A stretch of DNA of 64,000 bases from Ferrimonas kyonanensis DSM 18153 (GTDB lineage: Bacteria > Pseudomonadota > Gammaproteobacteria > Enterobacterales > Shewanellaceae), in the NCBI RefSeq assembly GCF_000425405.1, contig NZ_AUDJ01000027.1:27019-91018 (forward strand), in the 5' to 3' direction. The notes beneath the pieces are model-generated. The model searched no databases, was not told where the DNA came from, and saw only the letters and a list, made by a program, of their open reading frames with translations. Made by a program: the position numbers and the translations under genes. This document shows positions 26,121 through 36,280 of this stretch, piece by piece; positions within the stretch are counted from its first letter, which is position 1; the number at the start of each line of letters is the position of its first letter.

Positions 26121-26810
26121 CTACAAAATTTGACCTAGAGCAATAAAAAGAGTGTGAACTCCGTAGGCGATTAGCAATACTGAACTGATAAGTTTAAACC
26201 CCTTATGCACAAGGAGTTTTTTAAAGGCGTCTGCCGCGGCCCCCACCAGGAACATGCTGGGCAGAGTACCCAGGCCAAAGGCCAGCATCGCCACCATGGT
26301 GTTGCTGATGCTGCCCAGTGACAGGGCCCAGATCAAAGTGGAGTACACCAGGCCACAGGGCAGCCAACCCCATAACAAACCAGCAAAAACAGCCTTAGAG
26401 GGGTGGGTGATCGGCAACTGTCGCCGGGCCAGAGGCGCCAACCGGTTCCACACCGGCTTGCCCAGCTTTTCAACCCACAGCAACCCGCGGTTGAGGTTCG
26501 CCAGGTACAGCCCCATCATGATCAACAGCACCCCGGCCAGCAACCGCAACCCCGCTAGCCAGTGATCGACATGAAACAGACTGCTCATGCCGGTGGCCAG
26601 CGAGGCCAGAATCGCTCCGGCCATCACATAGCTGATGATGCGCCCGCCGTTGTAGGCGCCGAGCAGGGCAAAGCGTTTGCCCAGATTGGCTTGCTGATGG
26701 CTGGGTAGGCCGTGGGACAGCGCCGCCATGATGCCGCCGCACATCCCCACACAATGGGCCGACCCCAGCAATCCTATGGTGACCGCCGCCCAGAAATCGA
26801 GCTCATTCAT
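26121..26810 (-). CDS. SafE/DsbD-2-like membrane protein of the cco cluster
   Basis: The 229-residue protein has about six TM helices, with GSAHCVGMCGGI near the N-terminus and LLWGWLPCGLVYSTL in the second half. Paired Cys motifs of this kind mark the PF13386 (sulfite exporter TauE/SafE-like, DsbD-like) family, probably involved in metal or thiol handling for cbb3 oxidase. The ATG at 26810 overlaps the ccoS stop by 8 bases, implying translational coupling. The precise role is not established. Confidence 0.82.
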   Translation of the reverse strand: MNELDFWAAVTIGLLGSAHCVGMCGGIMAALSHGLPSHQQANLGKRFALLGAYNGGRIISYVMAGAILASLATGMSSLFHVDHWLAGLRLLAGVLLIMMGLYLANLNRGLLWVEKLGKPVWNRLAPLARRQLPITHPSKAVFAGLLWGWLPCGLVYSTLIWALSLGSISNTMVAMLAFGLGTLPSMFLVGAAADAFKKLLVHKGFKLISSVLLIAYGVHTLFIALGQIL

Positions 26811-26961
26811 GGCGGTCTTTGCGGTCTTCGTCAAACAGAATGTTGGAGGCCTGACGATCCAGATCTTCGAATTGGTCTGACTTTACCGCCCAGAAGAAGA
26901 TCACCACGGCGATGATCACAAACAGGATGGCGACCGGGATTAGGGTAAAGATGATGCTCAT
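26803..26961 (-). CDS. ccoS: cbb3 oxidase maturation protein CcoS
   Basis: The 52-residue protein has one N-terminal TM helix ([22 protein letters not shown]) and the family motif [22 protein letters not shown]. CcoS is needed for cofactor insertion into CcoN. It starts at 26961 and overlaps the ccoI stop by 4 bases (ATGA). Confidence 0.93.
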   Translation of the reverse strand: MSIIFTLIPVAILFVIIAVVIFFWAVKSDQFEDLDRQASNILFDEDRKDRHE

Positions 26962-29324
26962 AATTTCAATAGTCTCACACTGTTGCCCACCACGATGAGG
27001 GAGCTTGCTGACATGCCGATGGCGGCCACGTAGGGGGGAACCCAGCCGATGACGGCCAGAGGCATGATGGACAGATTGTACCCCAGTGCCCACAGCAAAT
27101 TTTGACGGATGACACGAACGGTCTTTTTCGAAATCGCAATGCCATCGATAATCGGCGCCAGGCTGTCGCCGAGCAGCACCAGGTCGGCGCTGCTCTTGGC
27201 CAGTTCGGTACCGGCCCCCATGGCGATGGAGATGTCGGCACCGGCCAATACCGGCGCGTCGTTGACGCCATCGCCAAACATCGCCACCCGTTGGCCTTGA
27301 GCCTGCTTTTGTTTCAGGTAGCGATGTTTCTGCTCTGGCGTTACCCCGTGGGTGCAGTGGTCCAGGTCCAGCTCGCGGGCGACGACCTCGGCATTGGGGC
27401 TGGGGTCTCCGGACAGCATCTCGCAGCGCAGTCCCATGGACTTAAGCGTGGCGATGGTTGCCACCGCGTCCGGTCTAAGGCGGTCGGCCAGAGAGAACCA
27501 GGCCAACGGGCCCTGTTCATCGGCCAGCCAGATCTTGTTGTCACTGACACCGGGGCCGGCGAATTCACCATGACCGATGCGATAGCGAACCCCGTTGATT
27601 CGGCCGGTGATGCCACTGCCGGCAACGTGTTCAACGTCCTCGGCGCTGACGGCGTCACGCTCATAGGGTTTAAACACCGATGCCAGCGGATGGCTGCTGC
27701 GCCGTTCCAAGGCTGCGGCGATCACCAGGGGGTCGAGGTCGGATTCTCTGCCGCTAACACAGCGGTGGTCATCCAATTGCCAGTGGCCGAACGTCAGCGT
27801 GCCGGTTTTATCGAACAACAAGGTGTCCACTTTCGGCAAGGCCTCCAGCACCCGGGAACTGCGGGTTAACAGGCCATGATGACGCAGCGCGTTGCCGCCG
27901 CAGGTTAACGCTGCCGGGGTGGCCAGTGACAGGGCACAGGGACAGGTGGCGACCAGCACCGACAGGGTGATCCAGAATGCCTGGTCAGGATCGATAAACT
28001 GCCACACCAGGTAGGTCAACGCGGCGATGATCAGCACCGCCGGGACGAAGTAGCGAGCAACGGTGTCGGCCAGCCGGGCAATGTCAGGCTTTTCTTCGGC
28101 AGCCTGTTCCTGCAGCCGAACGATGGTGTGCAGCAGTTGGTTGCTGCCGACCTGGACCACCTCCACCTCAATGCTCTGATCGAAGTTGACGCTGCCGCCG
28201 TAAACCGGGTCGCCTTGAGTCTTTTTCACCGGCTGTTGTTCACCGGTGAGCATGGATTCATTCACCGAGGTCTGTCCGGAGACTACCTTGGCGTCTGCAG
28301 GAATCGGCTCTCCCGGTCGTACCAGGCAGCGGTCACCAATTTTCAGGGTCTTGGCAGCGACCTGAGAGTGACCGCCGGCATGGCATAACTCGGCGGTCAA
28401 TGGCACCAACCGATGCAGATTGGAGCTGGACTCGGCCGCTTTGCGTCGGGCCCGCTGTTCCAAAAATCGCCCCAATAGCAGGAAAAAGGTGAACATCGAC
28501 ACCGATTCGAAGTATACCTCGCCGGTGCCCTTGAAGGTGGCGACGCAACTGGCGCTGAAGGCGCCGAGAATGGCGATGGACACCGGCACGTCCATATTGA
28601 CCCTGAGCGACATTAACGAGCGCAGGGCACTGAAGTAGAACGGCTGGGCCGAATACAGGGCAACCGGAGTGGCAAACAGCAGCGACACCCAGCGGAAGTA
28701 GTCCCGGTACACCTCATCCAGGTCGGTGAAGTAACCCATGTACAGGGCCACGGCCAGCATCATCACCTGCATGGTGGCCATGCCGGCCAGCCCAAGGCGA
28801 AACAGAAATTGCTGCGAGCTTTTGGCGTAGGTCTGCTCTTTGCTGTCCGGCTGGAACGGCGTCGAGGGATACCCCACCAGTGCCATCTGGTTGAGAATTT
28901 CCGACAGCTTGATCTTGGCCGGATCCCAACTGACGGTGGCTCGCAGGGTGGTGGTATTGACGGTAATGCGGGCGATGCCGTCGCATTTTCTCAGGTGCCG
29001 TTCAATCAACCAGGCACAGGCGGCGCAACTGATCCCTTCTACCGACAACACCACCGAGTTGAGTTTGCCGTCACTGGCGACAAAGTCCCGTTGTACCTCA
29101 TCCAGATCGTAGGCATCGAGCTGGGCCATGATGGCGTCCAGGTTTTGCTTACTGCCGGTTTCGGTGCGATAGCGGTAATAATCGCCCAGGCCAGCATCGC
29201 AGATGGTTTGGGCGACGGCAGCGCAGCCCGGGCAGCACATGGGATGAGACTGTTCATCGATGGTAACGCTGTAATCGGTGGACAGCGGAACCTGCTGCCC
29301 ACAGTGGAAACACCCTTTATCCAC
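26958..29324 (-). CDS. ccoI: copper-translocating P-type ATPase CcoI (FixI)
   Basis: The 788-residue protein begins with a CFHCG / CCPGC cysteine-rich segment. A heavy-metal-binding domain (GISCAACAW near 95-103) and eight TM helices follow, with the CPC ion site in VATCPCALS. The phosphorylation motif DKTGTLT and the hinge [10 protein letters not shown] complete the P1B ATPase. CcoI exports copper for assembly of the CcoN Cu-B site. It overlaps ccoS by 4 bases and follows ccoH after 11 bases. Confidence 0.95.
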   Translation of the reverse strand: MDKGCFHCGQQVPLSTDYSVTIDEQSHPMCCPGCAAVAQTICDAGLGDYYRYRTETGSKQNLDAIMAQLDAYDLDEVQRDFVASDGKLNSVVLSVEGISCAACAWLIERHLRKCDGIARITVNTTTLRATVSWDPAKIKLSEILNQMALVGYPSTPFQPDSKEQTYAKSSQQFLFRLGLAGMATMQVMMLAVALYMGYFTDLDEVYRDYFRWVSLLFATPVALYSAQPFYFSALRSLMSLRVNMDVPVSIAILGAFSASCVATFKGTGEVYFESVSMFTFFLLLGRFLEQRARRKAAESSSNLHRLVPLTAELCHAGGHSQVAAKTLKIGDRCLVRPGEPIPADAKVVSGQTSVNESMLTGEQQPVKKTQGDPVYGGSVNFDQSIEVEVVQVGSNQLLHTIVRLQEQAAEEKPDIARLADTVARYFVPAVLIIAALTYLVWQFIDPDQAFWITLSVLVATCPCALSLATPAALTCGGNALRHHGLLTRSSRVLEALPKVDTLLFDKTGTLTFGHWQLDDHRCVSGRESDLDPLVIAAALERRSSHPLASVFKPYERDAVSAEDVEHVAGSGITGRINGVRYRIGHGEFAGPGVSDNKIWLADEQGPLAWFSLADRLRPDAVATIATLKSMGLRCEMLSGDPSPNAEVVARELDLDHCTHGVTPEQKHRYLKQKQAQGQRVAMFGDGVNDAPVLAGADISIAMGAGTELAKSSADLVLLGDSLAPIIDGIAISKKTVRVIRQNLLWALGYNLSIMPLAVIGWVPPYVAAIGMSASSLIVVGNSVRLLKL

Positions 29325-29335
29325 GCAGACTCCCG

Positions 29336-29812
29336 TTATCGAAACCAGACCGACTGCTCTACCGGCAGGGCGATGCGCTGTTGCAGGCGCCAGCTTTGGT
29401 CAAAGGCATCAATCATCACTTGCCAGTTGCCGTTGACCAGTTCCTGCGCCGGCACCGGGTAACGGCCACTGGCGTCCTGGGTCAGCATCATGATGCGATC
29501 GTGCTGGGGCAGGGTGGTGTGGTGGAATTCCACTTCGATGGCCGCGCCGTCACTGGGGCCGCCATGTTGAATCAGGTACAGGTTGGAATCCTGCTGGGTC
29601 AGTTCAAACACCACCCCCAGATTGCGGGCTTGAGTGATGCGGGAAAGATCCTGGTTAATCCCTTTTCCTTTTTTGTAGTAATCCTCAGCCACCAGGGCAA
29701 CCGGATTGTCTACCGCAACCTTGATGGTCATCAAGGCCGCTATCACAACGGATCCCGGTAACAGGATCAAAAACCATGGCCAGAACTGCTTGTACCAAGG
29801 AGTTGCTTTCAT
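29336..29812 (-). CDS. ccoH: FixH/CcoH cbb3 oxidase assembly protein
   Basis: The 158-residue protein has one N-terminal TM helix ([21 protein letters not shown]) followed by [22 protein letters not shown], the FixH family signature, and a periplasmic domain. CcoH acts in the late assembly or stability of cbb3 oxidase. It heads the ccoH-I-S-safE group, which starts after the terminator that closes ccoNOQP. Confidence 0.92.
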   Translation of the reverse strand: MKATPWYKQFWPWFLILLPGSVVIAALMTIKVAVDNPVALVAEDYYKKGKGINQDLSRITQARNLGVVFELTQQDSNLYLIQHGGPSDGAAIEVEFHHTTLPQHDRIMMLTQDASGRYPVPAQELVNGNWQVMIDAFDQSWRLQQRIALPVEQSVWFR

Positions 29813-29937
29813 CTACTTTACCTTCCAATGGACTGGCCCCCATTTTACGCATTTCCAGGCTGGGAAACCAATCGATGGTGATGACATCCGTGGTCAGCGC
29901 AAGCGGCGTCACGAGGCCGAATCGGAGTCTTAACAGG

Positions 29938-29967
29938 GGAAAAAAAGCCCCGCCAAAAGACGGGGCT
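29938..29967 (-). terminator. terminator after ccoNOQP
   Basis: AGCCCCG (29946-29952) pairs with CGGGGCT (29961-29967) around an 8-base loop. Seven As at 29940-29946 give a T-tail on the minus strand, 10 bases after the ccoP stop. It separates the structural genes from the assembly genes ccoH-I-S. Confidence 0.88.
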
Positions 29968-29976
29968 GGGTAGGGG

Positions 29977-30939
29977 TTAGCCCTGGCTCAGGCTATAGAC
30001 GTAAGCGGTAATAAGGTGAACCTTATCCTCACCCAACACGTCTTTCCAAGCAGGCATCACACCGGTACGACCGTTACGGATGGTGTCTTCAATCACCTTA
30101 CGGCTGCCGCCGTAGAGCCAATTGTTGTCGGTCAGGTTAGGCGCACCCAGCATCGGATTGCCGGTGCCGTCCATACCGTGACAGGCGAAACAGCCCTTCA
30201 TGAAGCCGGCTTGACCCTTAGCGGCCAGTTCGGCGTCGTGTTTGCGACCGTTGAGTCCATACACGTACTCGGCAATGGCCGGAATCTCTTCGTCTGTGAC
30301 CGGCAAGCCACCCTTAGGCATCATCATGCCGCGACGACCGTTCATGATGGTCAGCTTGATGGTGGCCGGATCGCCACCCCACAACCAGGCGCCATCGGTC
30401 AGATTCGGGAAGCCGGGGCCACCCTTGGCATCGGAGCCGTGACACTGAGAACAGTTTTGCAGGAACAGACGCTGGCCAATCTTGAGGGCGTCGTCGTTGC
30501 TGGCCAGTGCTTCGATTGGCTGCTCGGCAAAGCCCTTAAAGATCGGGCCATACTGCGCATCGGCCTGAACCACTTCCCGGTCGTACTGCACGTAACCCTG
30601 GTTGAGGCTGGTGCGGGCGGTGTCCGCGGCCACTTTGGAGTCTTCCAATGACAGCACGCTTTGGTTGGACGAGGTCCAACCTAAAAAGCCCTTCCAGTTA
30701 CCCAGACCCGGATACGCGGCCAGGTAACCCAGGCCAAACACGATGGTAAACACGAACATGTAGGACCACCACTTCGGCAGAGGGTTATTGACCTCCTCAA
30801 TGCCGTCGAAGGTGTGACCCATCCCTTCGCCTTCCTCCACGCCCATCTTGTCCTTAATGCACCAGATGAGGATGGCAAGGCAACCGAAGATCACCCCGAG
30901 GGTGATAACGGTAATAAATGTACTCCAAAAGCTGGTCAT
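29977..30939 (-). CDS. ccoP: cytochrome c oxidase cbb3 subunit III (diheme)
   Basis: The 320-residue protein has two N-terminal TM helices, the conserved GIEEVNNPLPKWW motif between them, and two heme c sites, CSQCH and CFACH. CcoP receives electrons from periplasmic cytochromes and passes them to CcoO/CcoN. It starts 6 bases after the ccoQ stop, and its ribosome binding site GGAG overlaps the end of ccoQ. Confidence 0.97.
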   Translation of the reverse strand: MTSFWSTFITVITLGVIFGCLAILIWCIKDKMGVEEGEGMGHTFDGIEEVNNPLPKWWSYMFVFTIVFGLGYLAAYPGLGNWKGFLGWTSSNQSVLSLEDSKVAADTARTSLNQGYVQYDREVVQADAQYGPIFKGFAEQPIEALASNDDALKIGQRLFLQNCSQCHGSDAKGGPGFPNLTDGAWLWGGDPATIKLTIMNGRRGMMMPKGGLPVTDEEIPAIAEYVYGLNGRKHDAELAAKGQAGFMKGCFACHGMDGTGNPMLGAPNLTDNNWLYGGSRKVIEDTIRNGRTGVMPAWKDVLGEDKVHLITAYVYSLSQG

Positions 30940-30945
30940 CTTAGA

Positions 30946-31107
30946 TTACTCCTTAGATCCCTTAGGCGTGTTCTCGTCATCAAAGACGAGGTTGGCCGCC
31001 TCATCGAACGCGGGCTTGCGCTTGGCGCTGTACGCCCAACCGATGATGGCCAAAAAAATCAGCAATAAAACGAGGGTAACAATGCCTTGAAACGTTCCGT
31101 AGTCCAT
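30946..31107 (-). CDS. ccoQ: cbb3-type oxidase subunit IV
   Basis: The 53-residue protein MDYGTFQGIVTLVLLLIFLA... has one TM helix followed by WAYSAKRKPAFDEAANLVF, typical of CcoQ. It lies between ccoO and ccoP (10 and 6 bases away) and is preceded by GGAGG. It stabilises the interaction of CcoP with the core. Confidence 0.95.
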   Translation of the reverse strand: MDYGTFQGIVTLVLLLIFLAIIGWAYSAKRKPAFDEAANLVFDDENTPKGSKE

Positions 31108-31117
31108 CAAAGCCTCC

Positions 31118-31729
31118 TTATTTCAGAGCTGTGCCCAGAGATTGCAGGTAAGCAACCAAGGCGTCCATTTCGGTTTTACCCTTAATGGACTCAACGTCCT
31201 TCTGCAGTTCCTCGTCGCTACCATAAGGTACGCCGAAGTTGTCGCGGAAGATCTGTAGTTTTTTCAGAGTCGACTCACCGTCCAGGGTATTCTCGTCCAG
31301 CCAGGGGAAACCGGGCATGTTGGACTCGGGTACCACGATGCGTGGATCACGCAGGTGGACGCGATGCCAGTCGTCGGAGTAGCGACCGCCAACCCGGGCC
31401 AGATCCGGACCAGTACGCTTAGACCCCCACAGGAACGGGTGTTCCCACACGTGCTCACCGGCGACCGAGTAGTGACCGTAGCGCTCGGTTTCACTGCGGA
31501 ACGGACGGATCATCTGACTGTGACAGTTGTTGCACCCTTCACGGATGTACACGTCACGGCCTTCCATCTGCAGCGCGGTGTAAGGGGTCAGGCCCTTCAC
31601 CGGCGTGGTGGTTTCGTTCTGGAAAAGCAACGGCGTGATCTGTACCAGACCACCAAAACTGATGGCAATGATGGTGAAGATCGCCAACAGGCCGATGTTC
31701 TTTTCAATTATTTCGTGCTTGAATTTCAT
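31118..31729 (-). CDS. ccoO: cytochrome c oxidase cbb3 subunit II (monoheme)
   Basis: The 203-residue protein has an N-terminal TM helix, a single heme c site (CNNCH, within the segment [18 protein letters not shown]) and the C-terminal [10 protein letters not shown]. It is the membrane-anchored cytochrome c of the oxidase. The gap to ccoN is 11 bases. Confidence 0.97.
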   Translation of the reverse strand: MKFKHEIIEKNIGLLAIFTIIAISFGGLVQITPLLFQNETTTPVKGLTPYTALQMEGRDVYIREGCNNCHSQMIRPFRSETERYGHYSVAGEHVWEHPFLWGSKRTGPDLARVGGRYSDDWHRVHLRDPRIVVPESNMPGFPWLDENTLDGESTLKKLQIFRDNFGVPYGSDEELQKDVESIKGKTEMDALVAYLQSLGTALK

Positions 31730-31740
31730 TGCGCTTCTCC

Positions 31741-33198
31741 TTAAGCAGACTGAGGCTGAAGTTCTGCCTCGCCCTGGAGTGAGCCATCAGGCGCCTTGAT
31801 GGTGCGGTACACGTTGTACGCCATCAGCAACATACCGGTAACGAAGAACACGCCACCAATGAAGCGAACGAAATAGAACGGGTACGAGGCCTCAAGAGAC
31901 TCAACGAAGCTGTAGGTCAGGGTGCCGTCGGCATTCACCGCGCGCCACATCAGACCTTGCATAACGCCACTGATCCACATGGACACGATGTACAACACGG
32001 TGCCGATGGTTGCCAGCCAGAAGTGCACGTTCACCAGTTTGATGGAGTACATGCGGCCCTGGGCGAACAGGTTCGGGATCAGGTGGTAAAGCGAACCGAT
32101 GGATACCATGGCAACCCAGCCCAGTGCACCGGAGTGTACGTGGCCGACGGTCCAGTCGGTGTAATGCGACAGGGCGTTAACGGTCTTAATGGACATCATC
32201 GGACCTTCAAAGGTCGACATACCGTAGAAGGACAGGGACACCACCAGGAATCGCAGTACCGGATCGGTACGCAGTTTATGCCAGGCACCGGACAGGGTCA
32301 TGATGCCGTTGATCATGCCACCCCAGGAGGGGGCGAACAGAATCAGGGACATCACCATACCCAGAGACTGAGTCCAGTCGGGCAGGGCAGTGTAGTGCAG
32401 GTGGTGTGGGCCAGCCCAGATGTACAGCGCAATCAACGCCCAGAAGTGAACGATGGAAAGGCGGTAGGAGTAAACCGGACGACCCGCTTGCTTAGGCACG
32501 AAATAGTACATCATGCCCAGGAAACCGGCGGTCAGCAGGAAGCCAACGGCGTTGTGCCCGTACCACCACTGCACCATGGCATCCACGGCTCCGGCGTACA
32601 CCGAATAGGATTTCATGGTCCACAGGCCAGACTCCACATCCACCACCGGCACCGCCAGTGAGTTAACGATGTGCAACACCGCCACGGTGATGATAAAGGC
32701 GCCGAAGAACCAGTTGGCCACATAGATGTGCTGAACCTTACGCTTCATGATTGTGCCAAAGAACACAATGGCATAGGACACCCATACGACGGCGATGGCG
32801 ATATCAATCGGCCATTCTAACTCCGCGTATTCCTTAGAGGTGGTGTAGCCCAGAGGCAAGGTGATGGCGGCGGCCAGGATGATCGCTTGCCAACCCCAGA
32901 AGGTGAAGGATGCGAGCTTGGGCGCGAACAGCCGAGCTTGACAGGTACGCTGCACCACGTAGTACGAGGTGGCGAAAAGAGCGCTGGTGCCAAAGGCGAA
33001 AATTACCGCGTTGGTGTGTAACGGGCGAAGGCGGCTGTAAGTCAGCCAGGGGGTATCAAAATTGAGAGCTGGCCAGATCAGCTGCGCGGCGATAAACACG
33101 CCAACCAGCATTCCAACGATCCCCCAAATGACGGTTACTACAGCGAACTGACGGACAACTGTATAGTTGTAATCAGTGCTGGCATTAGTCAGGTTCAT
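31741..33198 (-). CDS. ccoN: cytochrome c oxidase cbb3 subunit I (catalytic)
   Basis: The 485-residue protein has about 12 TM helices and the heme-copper oxidase histidines, including [19 protein letters not shown] and [14 protein letters not shown]. It reduces O2 to water with high affinity while pumping protons. The ATG at 33198 (MNLTNAS) is chosen over an in-frame GTG at 33213 because the first matches the family N-terminus. A perfect FNR box lies about 190 bases upstream, placed for class II activation of a promoter near 33345. Confidence 0.97.
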   Translation of the reverse strand: MNLTNASTDYNYTVVRQFAVVTVIWGIVGMLVGVFIAAQLIWPALNFDTPWLTYSRLRPLHTNAVIFAFGTSALFATSYYVVQRTCQARLFAPKLASFTFWGWQAIILAAAITLPLGYTTSKEYAELEWPIDIAIAVVWVSYAIVFFGTIMKRKVQHIYVANWFFGAFIITVAVLHIVNSLAVPVVDVESGLWTMKSYSVYAGAVDAMVQWWYGHNAVGFLLTAGFLGMMYYFVPKQAGRPVYSYRLSIVHFWALIALYIWAGPHHLHYTALPDWTQSLGMVMSLILFAPSWGGMINGIMTLSGAWHKLRTDPVLRFLVVSLSFYGMSTFEGPMMSIKTVNALSHYTDWTVGHVHSGALGWVAMVSIGSLYHLIPNLFAQGRMYSIKLVNVHFWLATIGTVLYIVSMWISGVMQGLMWRAVNADGTLTYSFVESLEASYPFYFVRFIGGVFFVTGMLLMAYNVYRTIKAPDGSLQGEAELQPQSA

Positions 33199-33379
33199 AT
33201 TTTTAGCTTCCACTGCAATTGCATGTTAACTTCCACGGATGAAGTTGGAGTAACGCACATTTCGATGCAAATTTTCGCAAACGAATAACATTTGACCACT
33301 TCTAGCGTGATATGCATCAAGGCAAGGTCATGATACTTGAGGTCGGTCAAAAAACCTAGCACAAACACCCGCTGTTAAT

Positions 33380-33393
33380 TTGATCCTGATCAA
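33380..33393. promoter_or_regulatory. perfect FNR box upstream of ccoNOQP
   Basis: TTGATCCTGATCAA matches all ten FNR consensus positions. With an activator site centred at -41.5, the ccoN transcript would start near 33345, and a TAGGTT -10-like hexamer lies at about the right place. The lipoprotein gene at 33448 on the plus strand is 55 bases away and could share the site. Confidence 0.75.
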
Positions 33394-33447
33394 GAAACGA
33401 TGTGTAATTATTGTTAATAAAATCCTGTTAATTCAAGGCGGTATTGA

Positions 33448-33864
33448 ATGATGTTTCGAACTGTAGGCGCACTCGTCAGTGGATTGTTGATCCTGGCGGG
33501 CTGTTCGGATAATAACGAACAGGTGACCGATCCCAGCTTATGCCAGTTTGAAACTGGCCCATGCCAGTTTGCTATTTCCGGTGAAACTTTGTCGTTAACC
33601 ATGACTCCGGCCAATGCTCCCAGTGAACAACCATTGGCATTATCCCTGGCGGCACCGGAAGGCTGGAGCCTTAATTCCGCACTGGTGGAAGGACGGGATA
33701 TGTTCATGGGCCGAATTCCGGTTAACTTTGATGCCGACGGTCAGGGCGAATTAATGTACGGCAGCTGCGCCTCCGGCTACATGGTGTGGCAACTGCAACT
33801 TCAGTTCACCGATGCCGACGGTACCGAGCAGCGCGTCGACTTCAACTGGTTGGCCGATCACTGA
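33448..33864 (+). CDS. hypothetical lipoprotein
   Basis: The 138-residue protein has a lipoprotein signal peptide with lipobox LAGC (cysteine at about 19). The mature part of about 120 residues is acidic, with two Cys near CQFETGPCQF and one in YGSCASGY. It is divergent from ccoN and shares its intergenic region, including the FNR box. I do not recognise the family; similar small lipoproteins sit beside ccoNOQP in related genomes, but that is memory, not shown here. Confidence 0.78.
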   Translation: MMFRTVGALVSGLLILAGCSDNNEQVTDPSLCQFETGPCQFAISGETLSLTMTPANAPSEQPLALSLAAPEGWSLNSALVEGRDMFMGRIPVNFDADGQGELMYGSCASGYMVWQLQLQFTDADGTEQRVDFNWLADH

Positions 33865-34021
33865 TCGAGCCTGCACGCGCCGGCCGGGGTAACAGCGGCC
33901 GGCAACTTTTGCCCCGACCCACCCACATTCGCGCCGCCATCTGCCTTTCTCATTGCTACCTGTGTCCTTGGTTGAGGTGTTTTATAAACGTTGGTTTCGA
34001 AAACAGTTATTTTCATTACTA

Positions 34022-35050
34022 ATGGCGATCCGGTATGATCCGCCAGCGATCCCAGACCACGAGACCCCCAGATTGACTGAATTAACCCCGCTAGCCCCGA
34101 CACAGCTGGTACCAGCCAACACCGACTTTGATTGCGCCGCATTTTCTCCGGCGTTGATCTATCTGCAGGAGCTGGGCTCGGATCTGTCGCGGCAAAAGAT
34201 GATCAGCTACCTGAATGTGATCGCACGGCTGTTGAATCTGGACCATTACCGGCAGATAGACTGGGCGGCCATCGGCAAGCCGCAGGTGCTGTATCTGCTT
34301 GACCAACTGCGTCGAGGCGCGTTGATGCGTCGGCCCACGGCCCAGGGGCGCAGTCCCAATACCGTCAATCTGTACCTGGCATTGATCAAAGGGGTCGCCC
34401 GGCGGGCGTACGAGATGGGGCTGTACGAACATCGCCACTACAGCCAGATTCAATCGATTCGTCGTTTGCGAGGCAGCCGGGTGAACAAGGGGCGGGAGGT
34501 GACCAAGTCGGAGATTCAGAGTTTACTGCGGCAATGTCGCCACGACTGCGGTCCGAAAGGGTGCCGGGATCTGGCCCTGTTGAGCCTGCTGTTTGGTACC
34601 GGTGTGCGCCGCGCCGAGCTGGTGGGCATAGATCTGGCCCACCTGGATCGCCACCAAGCTACGATTCGCGTCATCGGTAAAGGCAACAAAGAGCGGCTGT
34701 TGTACCTGAATCAACCCACACTGACGGCACTGACCGAATACATCGACACCCTCAGAGGCGAGGACCAAGGGCCGTTGTTTCAACCGATAACCAAGCTGGG
34801 GGATCTGCTGGCGCGGCGAATGACGCCCCAGGCGGTAAAGGTGATCATCGACGCTCGAAACCGCCAGGCCAGGGTGGCCAGCTTCAGCCCCCACGATGGC
34901 CGCCGCACCTTCGCCACACAGCTGCTGTGCAATGGCGTCGACCTGCACACGGTGCAAAAACTGATGGGCCACGCCAGCATCGACACCACCCGTCAATACG
35001 ACATGCGCGGTGAAGAGGTGATGCGCCAGGCGGTATCGTTGCTGGAATAG
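34022..35050 (+). CDS. solitary tyrosine recombinase / phage-integrase family protein
   Basis: A 342-residue protein from the ATG at 34022; the frame opens earlier at 33953 with a TTG. It has an N-terminal SAM-like core-binding domain (about 35-150) and the catalytic domain. The catalytic arginine is in GTGVRRAELVG, followed by HDGRRTFATQLL, the GHAS histidine and the nucleophile tyrosine in TTRQYD. The active site looks complete. It lacks the extra helix that marks integron integrases. No att repeats or cargo genes are visible around it, so its substrate is unknown. Confidence 0.85.
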   Translation: MAIRYDPPAIPDHETPRLTELTPLAPTQLVPANTDFDCAAFSPALIYLQELGSDLSRQKMISYLNVIARLLNLDHYRQIDWAAIGKPQVLYLLDQLRRGALMRRPTAQGRSPNTVNLYLALIKGVARRAYEMGLYEHRHYSQIQSIRRLRGSRVNKGREVTKSEIQSLLRQCRHDCGPKGCRDLALLSLLFGTGVRRAELVGIDLAHLDRHQATIRVIGKGNKERLLYLNQPTLTALTEYIDTLRGEDQGPLFQPITKLGDLLARRMTPQAVKVIIDARNRQARVASFSPHDGRRTFATQLLCNGVDLHTVQKLMGHASIDTTRQYDMRGEEVMRQAVSLLE

Positions 35051-35057
35051 CCACTGG

Positions 35058-35789
35058 CTACAGGCGTTGGTAGAACAGCATCACCTGGGCACCGCTGAGG
35101 GGTTCGCCGCTAAGTGGGTCGATGGCCTGAAGGATCTGAACATTGGGCCGGGTCAACTGTGCTTTCAGCAGGGTCGCCGGATCGCTCACTTCGTCTCCCA
35201 CGCCCTGGATGAAGCTAACGTCGCCATTGTCATGGCGATATTCATAGAAGTTGCCCACCTGCACCCGGTAGTATTCGGCCACATCATTAATGGTCATCGA
35301 GGTGGTGAAAACCGCCGCCGACAGCGTCAAGGGCACGGCGCCGAGATTGCCGCCCATGTCCTCTGGAAACATGTGATTCACCAATTTGGCATTGGGTGGC
35401 AACGGCAAGGTAATCGCATCGGTGCCACGAGTTTGGGCAAACGCCTGCAGGGTATCCATGCTGGCGCTGCGGGCATGTTGTTGTTGGTCACGGTTCAGGG
35501 CGATGCAGGCTTGTTGACTCTGACGGCTGATGCCGTTTTCAATCAGGCAGGACTGCAGCGATGCGATCATCTTTTCAGCCTGGGCGGCGGAGGTGTGGCC
35601 TCCATCCGGGTCGACCTGCATCAGGCAGTCGTCGTAGATGGTGTAAAACTGATCTTCACTCAGATTGGTGCATTGCATGGAGTGTTCAAAGTAACGAAAA
35701 TCACTTTGCACTAAATATCGGCCAAAACTGTCGGCATAGGCAGAGTTTATCGATACCAATAGTCCGGCTAATATAAAGATTGCTTTCAT
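35058..35789 (-). CDS. hypothetical secreted protein
   Basis: A 243-residue protein with a Sec signal peptide ending SAYA (about residue 19), then a mature region with four or more Cys (SMQCTNL, YDDCLM, QSCLIE, QACIAL) that could form disulfides. The start at 35789 follows AAGGAAAG; the frame opens further upstream without a site. The C-terminal half has a beta-rich look (TTSMTINDVAEYYRVQVGNF). I do not recognise the family. It is convergent with the recombinase, with stops 8 bases apart. Confidence 0.75.
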   Translation of the reverse strand: MKAIFILAGLLVSINSAYADSFGRYLVQSDFRYFEHSMQCTNLSEDQFYTIYDDCLMQVDPDGGHTSAAQAEKMIASLQSCLIENGISRQSQQACIALNRDQQQHARSASMDTLQAFAQTRGTDAITLPLPPNAKLVNHMFPEDMGGNLGAVPLTLSAAVFTTSMTINDVAEYYRVQVGNFYEYRHDNGDVSFIQGVGDEVSDPATLLKAQLTRPNVQILQAIDPLSGEPLSGAQVMLFYQRL

Positions 35790-36280
35790 GTTACTTTCCT
35801 TGTAGCAAGTCAAACATTCTAAATCCATCATAGCGGCTTTATTGCACCGTTTCTAGCGCATTCGCATCAACCATGAATGATAAACTCCGGTATCGGCGTT
35901 CCGTCATTTATAGGCGCTAGTGTAAGCAATTCATTAAATATATTTATTCAAAACAGAATGAGGTCGATAATATTAAACTTCTTTGGTAATTAACTATTGG
36001 TTTTTTAAAATATGTCGATGTTAACCTAACGCCTCACTTTTGAACCATCGCACCCTCTTTAACCGCCTGTGCTTGAGCCAGGTCGTAACTTGCGCCAACC
36101 GCAATTTGCAAATTGTGAACTTCAAAATTTAACTTCGCATTTTCAACAACTTAATCGAACTGTCAAAAATCATCTGTGATAACTATCACTGTGGAAGCGG
36201 GGAAATGCTGAGACCCTATTAGCAATCGCCATTGACTGTGGCGGGAGGCTTTCCTTTATTATTCATGAGGCCAAACATTC
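35790..36280. other. AT-rich intergenic region upstream of the first chemoreceptor
   Basis: About 490 bases without a credible gene, more AT-rich than the surroundings. I looked for a sigma-28 promoter like the one before the second chemoreceptor and found none with correct spacing. It contains the promoter regions of the secreted protein (minus) and chemoreceptor (plus). Confidence 0.5.

Noticed and set aside
34022..35050. Integron integrase that could have moved the 61.6-kb cassette
   Set aside because: No IntI-specific additional helix is seen and no attI or attC lies beside the gene.
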